IMG/VR virus record: IMGVR_UViG_3300005613_000095
Location: 1-49,963 of that record
Reading direction: 5' to 3' (one strand)
DNA: 49,963 nt
Source of the DNA: a virus
Positions 16,245 through 26,500 of the stretch are shown in pieces (the stretch's first letter is position 1; each line of letters starts with the position of its first letter). A program made the translations under genes and the position numbers. The notes below the pieces were generated by a model. That model did not search any database. It saw only the letters and a program-made list of their open reading frames with translations, and was not told the DNA's origin.

Positions 16245-19200
16245 ATGGAAGCAAAGAAATTAACTATAACTAACTTTAAAGGCTTGACCGATCATAAGAA
16301 TACTGGTGATCCTGGGTATGCACAAACACAAGATAATCTGGAACCATCAAAAGATGGTGGACTTGAGACAAGACCGGGATGTACTTTTTATGATGATACT
16401 AATAAAAAATTTCAAGCTTCTACATCATATAGAACGAACAAGTTGTTTGAACACAACGATGAAGTACTAGGACATGTTCAAGGCAAAATACTAAAATCAG
16501 ACACAACATGGATACCAGATCCTGAGTATAGTGCTGCCGACAGTTCAAATGTGCTTGATGATTATAATTCTTGGACAACAAGTGGTGATTTTACTGTAAA
16601 TGCAGGTACTGAAATAGAATGTGATTCGGGCTTTGGGTTTGGATCTTCTTCTGACTATGCATATATCGTATTAAGCGGGGGGACAGTTAGTTCTGGAACA
16701 TATGTTTTAAAGACTGATTACTTTGATGTTTTTAAAGGTGTTTTTAGGATAGGAATAGATAAGTCATCGTCATATGACTCATCGCATGCTAATGATGCTG
16801 GGCATACGTATTATGTTGGGTGTACAAACACTTCTACTGGATTGCTTAACGAAGATTATGTTGGGTACACTTCTGGGTCAAGCGGTCTTTCTGTTGGTGT
16901 AATAGATATAGATGGTAGTGAAGATTATTGTATATATATTGAATGGAAAGCAGCAGATTATCAAGGACTCACTGATGAACACGCTATAATAGGTGAAACC
17001 ATGTTGCTTCCTGTTAATCAGAATACAACTAGTAATTTTACAAGTTGTGATGAAACAAATTCTTGTATACCACATAATAAGCTTATGTTAGTTACTGGTG
17101 ATGCTCCTGTTTACCCTCATATGGTATTCACAGATGATATACGTCAAGATAACAATAGTGTAATAGTTAGAACAGGTGGCTTAAGCGTCAATGAAGATTC
17201 AAATTTATATGTGAAACATTATAAGGTAATCAATTATCGTGATACAGATAGAATTTATTTTCGTACAGATACTGGGCTTGCTCCTGGAAATGTTGGAGAT
17301 AGTATAACCATATGTGACAGTCATGGTGCTGCTGTATTTACAAGTACTATATCAGGTGTTGCCACTTCAAGCTCTGTAGATATAACGAATCTTAATGCTA
17401 ATGCTCCAGAGGTGGGGGGAGGTTATTTTGTTGAGGATACAGAGATAGGTGAAAATGGATCAAGCTCGTATACCTATAAAGCTATATGCAATCATAAATA
17501 TACAATAGATGGAAAGCAATATGAAATTCGTGGTGTTCCGATAACTATTCCGCTACATTCAGACCATACGTCAGGATCTCAAACAACGGTAGGAGGAGAT
17601 GGTGCTGCAATTATAACACTATCAGATATATCGGCTGCGTCAGAAAGTGATGGCAGGGATACCACGAACATGGAGATAGAGATTTATCGAACTGATGATG
17701 GTGGGACTGAGTGTAAATTTGTAAGCTCTATATATAATTCTGACAATGAAGAGAACTCTACTGTAACTATATGCGATAATACAGCAGATAACGAGCTTGG
17801 TGCCACAATGTATACATATGGTGGAATATTAGAGAACGATCCGCCGCCAATGTGCAAATATGTAGCCAGCACAAACAATGGTTACACTTGGTACGCAAAT
17901 ACTAGTGACGGGACAAATGATTATACAGACAGGATTCAACAGTCGAAACAATATAATTTTAATGCTGCCCCATTACAAAACTATATAGATGTACCTGATG
18001 AAATAAAGGGAATAAATAATTTAGACAAATACCCAATAGTGTTTGGTGAGAATGCTATATGGAGACTAGAGGGCGTATATAGCAATACTGGTGGAGGGTA
18101 CGTATTTGTAAAAGAAGTTAGTAATATAATAGGGGCGGTTGGAAATAATAGTATTGTTAAGGCAGATAACGTATTATACTTTATGCATACTTCCGGGTTC
18201 TATGCTACCGACGGAACGAGAATAGTGTTAATATCCCGTGGTCTGGAAGAGACCATTACCAACATATTGTCTGCGGGGGATGACGCAAAGCAACGAGTTA
18301 TGGGAACATATGATGCTAAGAATAGGCGAGTATACTGGGCTTGTTATGAAGATTCTGGATCTACAGAGAATGAAATAATCATGGGGTACGATATAGACAG
18401 TAAGAGTTGGTTTAAATGGGGAGGGTCAAATAGCTCATTTGCACCAGCATCTATTTTGGTCGACAAAGATTTTAACTTATTGCGAGCAAATGACGATAGC
18501 TATTTATTTAAACATAATAGTGACTATACTACAGACTTGCACATATCTGGAAGCGACACGTTATATGATTATATACCGCATACCTATAGAACAGTTAATC
18601 TATATTTTAACTCAGCAACTAATTATAAATGGGTTCCATCTGTTACTATTACTGCAGAATATGTAGATAATGCTACGTTAACCCTTTTGCTTAAATCTTA
18701 CGATATGGACAATTCTACGGCAAAAGAGCTACACCAGATAAGATACGTTAACTATGGTGAGACAGACTTCTATAGTAAATCATATACATTACCATCTGGA
18801 ATACCAACATCGTTAGGTTCTTCATCTATAATAAAGACAAGAAATTTTCCCGGTGCCGCGCTACGGACAAAATATAAATCGCTACAGATATCTAACCCGG
18901 ATGATGATACAGATACATGTTTGTTTGCATCAGACAACTATGACACCGTTACGGTGTCTGATGGTGCAACAACGACTCCATCGCTTACGCTTGCTAGTGG
19001 TACATGGCCAAGTAATATACTTGGTCTCAGGGTGTATATAGACGGTGGATATTGGCCAATAGCGTCAAGAGATTCTAACACAGAGATACAGATAACTACT
19101 CCTGCTGATACAATCTCAAATGGTGCTGGATATGAATGGGAAATGTATGGTGTGCCTGATGGCGAGATATTAAGGCTAAAAGCCATAACATTTGACTACG

Positions 19201-19262
19201 CAGTTATTGGTGATACAGGCGGGGAATATAAGTCAGCAAAGGATGATTACGGTAATGATTAA
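16245..19262 (+). CDS. Tail nozzle / DNA-stabilisation protein (P22 gp10-like)
   Basis: 1005 residues. The N-terminus MEAKKLTITNFKGLTD followed by QDNLEPSKDGGLETRPG matches proteins forming the podovirus tail tube or nozzle (P22 gp10, T7 gp12 type). The middle (about 585-735) has propeller-like repeats: PIVFGENAIWRLEG, NVLYFMHTSGFYATDG, NRRVYWACYEDSG, IMGYDIDSKSWFKWGG. It would close the portal channel after packaging and carry the fibre. No enzymatic motif seen. Confidence 0.75.
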   Translation: MEAKKLTITNFKGLTDHKNTGDPGYAQTQDNLEPSKDGGLETRPGCTFYDDTNKKFQASTSYRTNKLFEHNDEVLGHVQGKILKSDTTWIPDPEYSAADSSNVLDDYNSWTTSGDFTVNAGTEIECDSGFGFGSSSDYAYIVLSGGTVSSGTYVLKTDYFDVFKGVFRIGIDKSSSYDSSHANDAGHTYYVGCTNTSTGLLNEDYVGYTSGSSGLSVGVIDIDGSEDYCIYIEWKAADYQGLTDEHAIIGETMLLPVNQNTTSNFTSCDETNSCIPHNKLMLVTGDAPVYPHMVFTDDIRQDNNSVIVRTGGLSVNEDSNLYVKHYKVINYRDTDRIYFRTDTGLAPGNVGDSITICDSHGAAVFTSTISGVATSSSVDITNLNANAPEVGGGYFVEDTEIGENGSSSYTYKAICNHKYTIDGKQYEIRGVPITIPLHSDHTSGSQTTVGGDGAAIITLSDISAASESDGRDTTNMEIEIYRTDDGGTECKFVSSIYNSDNEENSTVTICDNTADNELGATMYTYGGILENDPPPMCKYVASTNNGYTWYANTSDGTNDYTDRIQQSKQYNFNAAPLQNYIDVPDEIKGINNLDKYPIVFGENAIWRLEGVYSNTGGGYVFVKEVSNIIGAVGNNSIVKADNVLYFMHTSGFYATDGTRIVLISRGLEETITNILSAGDDAKQRVMGTYDAKNRRVYWACYEDSGSTENEIIMGYDIDSKSWFKWGGSNSSFAPASILVDKDFNLLRANDDSYLFKHNSDYTTDLHISGSDTLYDYIPHTYRTVNLYFNSATNYKWVPSVTITAEYVDNATLTLLLKSYDMDNSTAKELHQIRYVNYGETDFYSKSYTLPSGIPTSLGSSSIIKTRNFPGAALRTKYKSLQISNPDDDTDTCLFASDNYDTVTVSDGATTTPSLTLASGTWPSNILGLRVYIDGGYWPIASRDSNTEIQITTPADTISNGAGYEWEMYGVPDGEILRLKAITFDYAVIGDTGGEYKSAKDDYGND

Positions 19263-19584
19263 TATTGATCTTAAAAATATAAAAGACAAGTATATTTATG
19301 ATGCATTAAAAGGTATAGAGGAAGAGCTTACGCAAGAACAACCATGGATGAAAGGAAAATGGCAATATATAGAAAAACAGTTTTCCGCTGCATCCGCTGA
19401 TGCTGCCATAGCACACAACTTGAAATTTGCCCCAAAAGATGTTATAATATTATCGAAGACAAATGACGATAGCACAAGTGTTACAATACACTGGGATGAT
19501 TTTGATGATACATATATATATTTGACAACTGATGGTGCAGTAAATATAAGGATGTATGTAGGAACGCATGAGGAGGAACTGTGA
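19255..19584 (+). CDS. Hypothetical tail-associated protein
   Basis: 109 residues starting MINIDLKNIKDKYIYDALKG. Upstream in-frame ATGs (19192, 19243) are inside the nozzle gene and have no better ribosome site. The C-terminal half (AHNLKFAPKDVIILSKTND, TIHWDDFDDTYIYL) is a beta-sandwich-like module found next to podovirus tail genes. The role is unknown. It overlaps the adaptor gene by 4 bases (GTGA). Confidence 0.65.
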   Translation: MINIDLKNIKDKYIYDALKGIEEELTQEQPWMKGKWQYIEKQFSAASADAAIAHNLKFAPKDVIILSKTNDDSTSVTIHWDDFDDTYIYLTTDGAVNIRMYVGTHEEEL

Positions 19585-20501
19585 CTTTAAGTGAATTAAT
19601 AACCAAAATCAGGAGAGATATTGGTTTTGATGAGGATGACTCTGTTACGGACCCTGAGTTAACTAGCTATATAAATGAGGGTATATCTGAGGCTGAACGT
19701 GAAATACATACCCTGTATGAGGATTATTTTCTTTCTCGTATATATCTACCGTTAACAGATGGCGTTGAAACCTATAGTTTGCCTTCTGACATATATGCCA
19801 ATAAGATAAGAGCTATATATTATGAAGGAGATGATAATGACAAATATGAGATTAAACGTATCAGATATTTTGATGAGGAAGCACTTATTGATACCGATGA
19901 TACATTTGATTATATGTATTTCATTATTAATCCTGGGGATTCTGTAGCCATAGGGACAGCGATTACTGATTATACGGATAAAGTCATTACATTTTCCTCA
20001 AGCCATAACCTTGGTATAGGGGATGAAATACAGGTATTTGATTCTACTGGAGCTACAAATAGGGGCTCAGATATAGTAAGTGCTGTCGGAAGTTCTACTA
20101 CTGCAACACTTACAGATGGTATAGCTGGAACTATAGCAACCGATATAGTTAGGATGGTAACAGGTCCAAAGATTAAACTGTACCCTCCAGCAAGTGAGGA
20201 TTCTGTTTCTAATGTAAAGGTATGGTACATAAGGGATGCAAAGCAGTTGTCTGATGATGATGATGAGTGTGATATACCAGAGTTTGAAAGTTTTGTAATA
20301 TGGTATGCAAAGGTTAGATGCTTAAAGAAAAAAGGTATTGACCCAATGTTGCAGACAGCAATAATGGATCTTAATAATGAAAGAAAGATGATGGTAGAGA
20401 CATTAAACAGGATGGTTCCAGATAGTGAATCTGCCAAAATTAGGCCAGACATGAGTTATTACGACGACTTCTATGGCTCATTTTATAATAACTGGAGGTA
20501 A
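19581..20501 (+). CDS. Head-tail adaptor protein (putative)
   Basis: 306 residues, GTG start with GGAGG. The helical N-terminus MTLSELITKIRRDIGFDED with SYINEGISEAEREI is characteristic of podovirus adaptors (P22 gp4, T7 gp11 type). The region 125-215 (DSVAIGTAITDYTDKVITFS) is a beta-rich insertion, and the final third returns to helices (FVIWYAKVRCLKKKG). It would join the portal to the nozzle. Confidence 0.75.
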   Translation: MTLSELITKIRRDIGFDEDDSVTDPELTSYINEGISEAEREIHTLYEDYFLSRIYLPLTDGVETYSLPSDIYANKIRAIYYEGDDNDKYEIKRIRYFDEEALIDTDDTFDYMYFIINPGDSVAIGTAITDYTDKVITFSSSHNLGIGDEIQVFDSTGATNRGSDIVSAVGSSTTATLTDGIAGTIATDIVRMVTGPKIKLYPPASEDSVSNVKVWYIRDAKQLSDDDDECDIPEFESFVIWYAKVRCLKKKGIDPMLQTAIMDLNNERKMMVETLNRMVPDSESAKIRPDMSYYDDFYGSFYNNWR

Positions 20502-20503
20502 TA

Positions 20504-20959
20504 ATGGCTATTAATACTACATCTCCATGGGACTATCCTGCAGAGTTTAGGGATTTGCTTGAGGCGCAGGCACCAGAAACTGGTCCAAGTGCATCAACGC
20601 GATATCAGCTTGGTAGATTTGGTGCTGATATGGGATCTGTTTGGAATAGAACGCGTGGACAAATAGCAGGTGCCGGACAATATGCTCAGCAATCTAAGGC
20701 TATGGCAGGCGGATTAACTGCTCAGGACACAAAGGCCATAAACAGGCAAGTTGGTAATACGCAAAGCATGGTTGGACAACAATTGCGCGGTGCAGAAAGT
20801 GTTGGGAAACAATCAATATTGGGTGCCGGGGAACAGCAAAAACAAAGTATATATCAACAGCTATATGATGAGGGAATGAAGGCATGGGCAGCCAGGCAGA
20901 TGTCTCATAGGATAGAATACAATGCAGCAAAAGACGACAGTGGTATCCTCCCGTTTTAG
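20504..20959 (+). CDS. Internal virion (ejection) protein, paralogue A
   Basis: 151 residues rich in Gln, Gly and Ala. It shares with the next gene the pattern GPSASTRYQLG (here) / GPSAAAQYTLG and the tail GMKAWAARQMS / RMKAWASRNLA, so the two are diverged duplicates. Small Gln/Ala-rich proteins beside the adaptor in podoviruses are usually ejected with the DNA. Function is inferred from position. Confidence 0.6.
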   Translation: MAINTTSPWDYPAEFRDLLEAQAPETGPSASTRYQLGRFGADMGSVWNRTRGQIAGAGQYAQQSKAMAGGLTAQDTKAINRQVGNTQSMVGQQLRGAESVGKQSILGAGEQQKQSIYQQLYDEGMKAWAARQMSHRIEYNAAKDDSGILPF

Positions 20960-20971
20960 AAGGAGTAAACA

Positions 20972-21481
20972 ATGGGTTTGTGGAATGAAATAAAAAAAAC
21001 AGTTAAAAATCCAACACATGCTATAACTGGTCCTGTCGATTATGTGTTGAATTCGTTGCCTGGTGCTGGTCCTAATGGACCGCAAGGGTTTGGCCCAGGT
21101 GTAACACATGGTGATCCTTCAATATGGCAATACCCAAGTGGGTATGAACGGCATTTACATGGTTTAGCAACGCAGGGAGGACCTAGTGCTGCAGCACAAT
21201 ATACATTGGGTGCGCAGAAAGGCCAGCAGCAATCTAAATGGGGACAGACAACGCAGGGATTATATTCAGGAATTGGTGGCGATCCTCGCGCTGCTATGGC
21301 CAACATAGGAAACATTGGTAGTGCGGCAGCGCAACATGGTGTATCTGGAGCGTATGGCAGGGCTGGTACAATATCGCAAGATGAACAAAACAAGCTTAAT
21401 CTAATGAATCAGATGTACAAGCAGAGGATGAAAGCATGGGCATCTAGAAACTTAGCGCAGGAAGTATCTTCGGATTATTAG
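20972..21481 (+). CDS. Internal virion (ejection) protein, paralogue B
   Basis: 169 residues. The N-terminus MGLWNEIKKTVKNPTHAI is amphipathic, then a Gly/Pro-rich part (GAGPNGPQGFGPG), then the segment shared with the previous gene (see above) ending KAWASRNLAQEV. AAGGAG precedes the ATG. A probable virion-internal protein that may line or open the ejection path. Confidence 0.6.
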   Translation: MGLWNEIKKTVKNPTHAITGPVDYVLNSLPGAGPNGPQGFGPGVTHGDPSIWQYPSGYERHLHGLATQGGPSAAAQYTLGAQKGQQQSKWGQTTQGLYSGIGGDPRAAMANIGNIGSAAAQHGVSGAYGRAGTISQDEQNKLNLMNQMYKQRMKAWASRNLAQEVSSDY

Positions 21482-21490
21482 GAGTAACAT

Positions 21491-21781
21491 ATGTCGTACT
21501 GGATAATGAATATACCTAAAGATGATTTCAAGAGACGCATGAGGGATGGTAGTGTTGTAGAAGACATTAATAAGGCGAGGGAACTTATTGTTGAATATGG
21601 GAACGAAGCACAGGAAACAAAGTGGTTATATCAACATATAAGCGAGTTAACAAATGCAATGAATATAGTTAATGGTGATGAGAATAAAGAAGCAGAGTCT
21701 AAGTTTTTAAGAAAGAATTTTGATTTATATTATGACGAGGATCAATCTGGTATGGTTGAGCCCGCTGTATCGGAGGTGTAA
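21491..21781 (+). CDS. Hypothetical virion-block protein, 96 aa
   Basis: Helical and acidic, MSYWIMNIPKDDFKRRMRDG at the start, tail FDLYYDEDQSGMVEPA. No motif recognised. Tight spacing in the ejection-protein cluster suggests a co-assembled part. Confidence 0.6.
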   Translation: MSYWIMNIPKDDFKRRMRDGSVVEDINKARELIVEYGNEAQETKWLYQHISELTNAMNIVNGDENKEAESKFLRKNFDLYYDEDQSGMVEPAVSEV

Positions 21782-21782
21782 A

Positions 21783-22271
21783 ATGGCAGGATGGGTACTT
21801 CCCGCAATAATTATGGGTGCGTCATTAGCTAAGGCAGCATATGACGAAAAAAAAGAGAAAAAAGAAAAGAAGGAAGCAGCACGAGATTATGCACTGGAAA
21901 CAGTGTATTCACCATGGTTGGGCAATAAACCGCAAAAAAGGGAACATTTCAGGGCTGATCCGTTTGGAACTTTATTGCAGGGTGGCGTTGCAGCAGCAGC
22001 AACATATCAACAGGGGAAAAATACTGAAGCTGTAAAAGATTTAAAGAAAGGTAGTCCTGAATGGGAAGCAAGCAGGGCTGCTGGACTGAAAGGAATTGAT
22101 GCTGGGAATCTATATGGGCCAGAGGAGGCAAGCTCAATGTGGATAAAAGAGCAGGTCCCTGAGGAACTAAATCAATATATGACTCAACAATCATGGGATA
22201 ATATGAATCCATATGAGAGACGATCCCTTATTCGTCTGTATCAAAACATGTATGCTAAAAAAGGTTACTAA
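21783..22271 (+). CDS. Probable ejection protein with hydrophobic N-terminus
   Basis: 162 residues from ATG 21783 (GGAGG upstream). An in-frame frame extends to 21720 without a site. MAGWVLPAIIMGASLAKAAY is a hydrophobic helix followed by a Lys/Glu run (DEKKEKKEKKEAAR), a pattern of proteins that insert in membranes after ejection. Further on, GTLLQGGVAAAATYQQG is a second weakly hydrophobic stretch. Confidence 0.6.
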   Translation: MAGWVLPAIIMGASLAKAAYDEKKEKKEKKEAARDYALETVYSPWLGNKPQKREHFRADPFGTLLQGGVAAAATYQQGKNTEAVKDLKKGSPEWEASRAAGLKGIDAGNLYGPEEASSMWIKEQVPEELNQYMTQQSWDNMNPYERRSLIRLYQNMYAKKGY

Positions 22272-22280
22272 GGAGATATA

Positions 22281-23540
22281 ATGGCAAGTTATCCGATAAA
22301 CAAAAAAAAGCCTGCTGCGTCGCCAGATGCGCTTGCTGATCCTAACTTTTTAAAATATTACGCAGAGGTTGCTAAGCAGCCATGGGCACAACAGGCATAT
22401 AAAGAGCGTGGGGATCTTCCAGATAGAAAAAGTGAAGACTATACGTGGTTTTGGGAACCTGAATATTATATGAACCAGTCAGGTCTTGATCCAACCAAGA
22501 GTGCGACAGCGTTACGTGGTGACGCGGTAGATTATCCAGATAAAAATATTATAAATTTTGAGCCTACCTTTAAAGGGGAAAAGCAAAAAGAATGGGATAG
22601 CCCTCTGTATATGAATTATGACGAGGAGCAGAAGGAAGAAATTGCTCAGGGAATGATGCCGAGGTTGTCCCCTATGCAAGATTATTTAGGTCTTGCAACC
22701 AAACTATTGAAGGGCACCCCAAGAAGCGGACCTGAGGCAACCTTGAAGCTTGAGAGTTTACGTGGATTACTCAATAAACTCAAGAAGATACATCGTCATG
22801 AGAGTACCGGATTAAAAGGAACAGAGGATTTATTAAGAAAATTAAAGAAACGTAGCATCAAAACAGACTTGTCTCCGGCTATAGCGTTGGTAGATTCATG
22901 GACAGGATCTAATCTGTTGGCGTCATATGAGAAGCCAATGACACGTGATGAAAGAGATTTGCTCGTATCTCAGCTACAAGACAAGTTAGCTATATATAAA
23001 GATAAGAGACTACAACGTAATGAAGACATAGCCATAAAGGAACTTGAATTTGAGACAAAGTTGAGACAAAATGAGCTAAATCGTAAGGTTGAAATATTCA
23101 AATCGAAACAGCAACGTCAAGGCAAGAATCTTAGCAGAGCTAAAGATGCAGCAGACCTGGCACTTAAGCTACAGCAGCTTGATATAAGAAAAAGCGATGA
23201 AGAAAGAAAACGGTTAAAGGCTATGATGGGCGGAGGCGATGAAGACTTTTTAAAAGGTGCAAAGAAGCAGGCAGATATACAGAGCGTATATACCAAAATA
23301 ATAAAAGGTGTTCAGGATAATGATGTGCTTGAACGTGCAGCAAAGGGTCTGATTGAAGAAGAAAAGGGTATGGCAGAGAACGTAGAAGGATATAAACCTA
23401 GGACAAGAAATCAACTGTATGCTCAGGCTGCTAATATAATGAGAGCAGGTCAAGCTACTACGATCAATGAAGCGTTTGAGGTGTTAAGCAGACAGCAGGA
23501 AGATTTCATGCGCAAACAAGGGTTTGAAATAACTGAGTAG
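22281..23540 (+). CDS. Internal virion protein, coiled coil
   Basis: 419 residues. The N-terminal half carries aromatic, proline-containing segments (EDYTWFWEPEYYMNQSG). Residues about 225-320 form a long charged coiled coil (KDKRLQRNEDIAIKELEF onward), and the C-terminus is helical. It precedes the 1204-residue ejection protein, as in podoviruses that inject a set of core proteins to extend the tail across the cell envelope. Confidence 0.6.
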   Translation: MASYPINKKKPAASPDALADPNFLKYYAEVAKQPWAQQAYKERGDLPDRKSEDYTWFWEPEYYMNQSGLDPTKSATALRGDAVDYPDKNIINFEPTFKGEKQKEWDSPLYMNYDEEQKEEIAQGMMPRLSPMQDYLGLATKLLKGTPRSGPEATLKLESLRGLLNKLKKIHRHESTGLKGTEDLLRKLKKRSIKTDLSPAIALVDSWTGSNLLASYEKPMTRDERDLLVSQLQDKLAIYKDKRLQRNEDIAIKELEFETKLRQNELNRKVEIFKSKQQRQGKNLSRAKDAADLALKLQQLDIRKSDEERKRLKAMMGGGDEDFLKGAKKQADIQSVYTKIIKGVQDNDVLERAAKGLIEEEKGMAENVEGYKPRTRNQLYAQAANIMRAGQATTINEAFEVLSRQQEDFMRKQGFEITE

Positions 23541-23547
23541 GTAGTTA

Positions 23548-26500
23548 ATGGCTAAAGTTTACAAATCAAGATATAGGGCAGCGCAGCGTGAGCCTAGTGC
23601 GTGGGACTGGGTAGATAACGTAACTCGCGGGCTTGATTATCTTGGTAATATTACACGTACAGCAGAGATGGCAGCAATTAATCCATCTATGGCAAGGTTA
23701 CGTAATGTGTTGGATGCTATAAAAATAGAACACTATACATCACCAACAGAAGTAAAGGATGCAATAACTGAAAAACTATTCGGTAAAAAGCTGCGTGCTG
23801 GTGTTGATGACGGCAAATTTCAATTAGGAGATGTGTTTGATTTTGCAGCAGACTTTGGTATAGACCTTGTGAGCGATCCACTTGTTATAATGAGTGGTGG
23901 TGTTTCAAAAGCAATACAGGGTGTAGCCAAGACTACAAGAGCCGCAAGACTGGGGGCGAAAGCATCAAGATTAAACAGAGCATTAAAAGTACTGGGTACT
24001 CCGTTTGCTGCAGTTAGACCAGTTGTAGGAGCTGCTACAGGGGCTGCTGCTGTACCGGACGATGCTCCATTAGCTGCAAAAATACTTGGGGCTGGAGCAG
24101 GGCTGGCGACACTTGGCATGGCTCCTCGCCACCTTGGTAAGTTCTTACAGAAATATGACATTGGTACAAAATATATGGCCGCTCAAGCCGTTAAGAATAT
24201 GGGCGGGTTTCCTGATAAAATACAGAAAACATGGGACGCTAAAGGTGCTGAAATATTAAAGAAGGCTGCTAGTGATTGGAAATATATTACTGGCGTATCG
24301 AAATATGCTCTTGGCGGTATGTATGGCTACTCCATGTCTAACCCTGACAGTCATATTGCCAATAAAGTTATGAATGGGTTACTTGGGGCTGTTGGCGTAT
24401 GGGGGGCAGGAAAGATATTCCCGACGCTCAGGAAGGTACTATCTACTGGGTCTAATAGGGTAGTAGATGCATACCATGAAGTAGCTAGAGGATTTAAAGA
24501 AGGTAAGGTTCCGGGTCATCTTGGTATGCTTGAAAAAGACATACGAAATATGGCAGAGGTTAAAGTTAACAAGGTGCTAAAGAAGAAATTTCCAAAACCT
24601 AAAACGTTAACTCCTGCTGAAAGGACAAAGTACGAGGCTACCAAAAAGGCACTATATAACGCCGAGGCAGAAAAGCTAAAACAACCAGTTGCCGTATCTG
24701 AATCATTCGTCGGTGCCCGTGATGCAGGTGAGAAGTTAAGAACTACTGTAAAAATAATTCAATCAGAAGAAGCTGCTGCGCTAGGAAGCAAACTGTCTCC
24801 TGCCGAATTTGTAGCTGCTGTGTCTATGGAACGTAGGCTTAAGGCTGCCATGCTTAAGGAAAGAGCAAGGCTAATTAAAGAACGTTTGGGTATAGATGTA
24901 GCGAAAACCAAAAGTGTTCCATATGAAAAAGCTAAGGAACTGGACGAAATAACAAAAGAAGCTAATGCGTGGTCAAGAGAAAACATTGAACAAATATTAG
25001 GCAAAGATATAGATAAAGATGTGTTTACCAGATTTGATAAACACAGAGCATTTATGCATCGTATCAAAGAGAAGTATAATCTTGAGACTGAATCTAACCT
25101 CGTTGGTTTAGAATTTTATGTACCAGAGATACATGCAAAACAAGACGTACGTACCATGAATGAGTATCTTAATGCTATAACCAGAGATAAGGCGCAAATA
25201 CATTTTGCTACTGGTACGTTGTATGATGAGGCAGGAAACCTTGCTAACCCTCGCATGGTCCCTTTGCGTTATGCTATAAGTGATCCTGTTGCTACTGCCA
25301 AGATAGGCAAGCTGGATAAATGGGCAAAAGAACAAACTACATCAATTAATCAGGCTATAGATTTCTTGAAAGGTAGGAAGCCGGGCAAGAATATGAATAA
25401 GGCTGCCCGTAAAGCGTTTAAGGAAAGACTTGATACTGATATTGCATATCTAAAGGCTAACATAGACGATATAAATGCATCGGCAGATATAGAAGCAAGG
25501 TCAATTCTTGATGGAATAAAGGTTACAGAAGATGGCATTATGCGTGAACATGCTGAGTATTACAGGAGGATGGCATATAACTTCTTGGACAAGAAGGAAC
25601 GGCAAATGCTGCAGATTGCGGGCGCGGTTAAGAATATGCGCCCAAAAGATAAATACCTGGCCGGCTTTGAGGACTTCCTAAAAGGTTATGACAAGATACA
25701 TCATTTCATTAAGACACTGATGCTTGGTGGTAATATATCATGGTTACGTACAAACTATTGGAGTAACCTTGGCAGGGCTTATATCGAAAACGATATACCA
25801 ACCACCATAAGAACTGCTGCTTTTGGCTACAATAAGAAGCTATGGAAAGATATATTAGATATAACAAAAAACAAAACGGGCATATTCAGACATAAAGATA
25901 GTGCAGACATACTTAAATATGGAGTGCTTGAAAATCCTATGTATTCCATGATAGGAGATCCGCATGCAGATATAGTAAGATTGTATCGCGGTAGGTCTAA
26001 TATTGCTGACGAGTTCACAAAGGACCCTAAAAAATTTGCAGATAAGGTTAAAAAGTTTTTTGACAAAGCTGCAACACCATTCAGGGCACAGATGGATTTT
26101 CTACAAAAAGGCCGTATACCATTCACAAAGAAAGAAATGTGGATGATAGCCCCGTTTCAATTAGGTACAATGATGGAGTCCACAGCAAGGTCTACTACAT
26201 TCCTGAATCAGGTAGACTTTCTTAAGAAAAATGGTTTCGAAGACTTTCTTATGGATACTATATATAAGGGACAAAAGAAAGGACCCAAGTTGAGCGCGAT
26301 ACTTGATGACCATACAAAACGCGTTGCAGCAGATATAACTAAGAAAACGTTTTTTGATTACCAGAAAGTACAGGAACTTGAACGTACACTGGCAAAGAGG
26401 TTAATACCTTTCTGGACATTCTATACACGTAATATACCGTACTGGTTTAATGGCCTGCTTGATCTACAGAAAGTTGGCAAGATAGCAGTTATGGATAAGA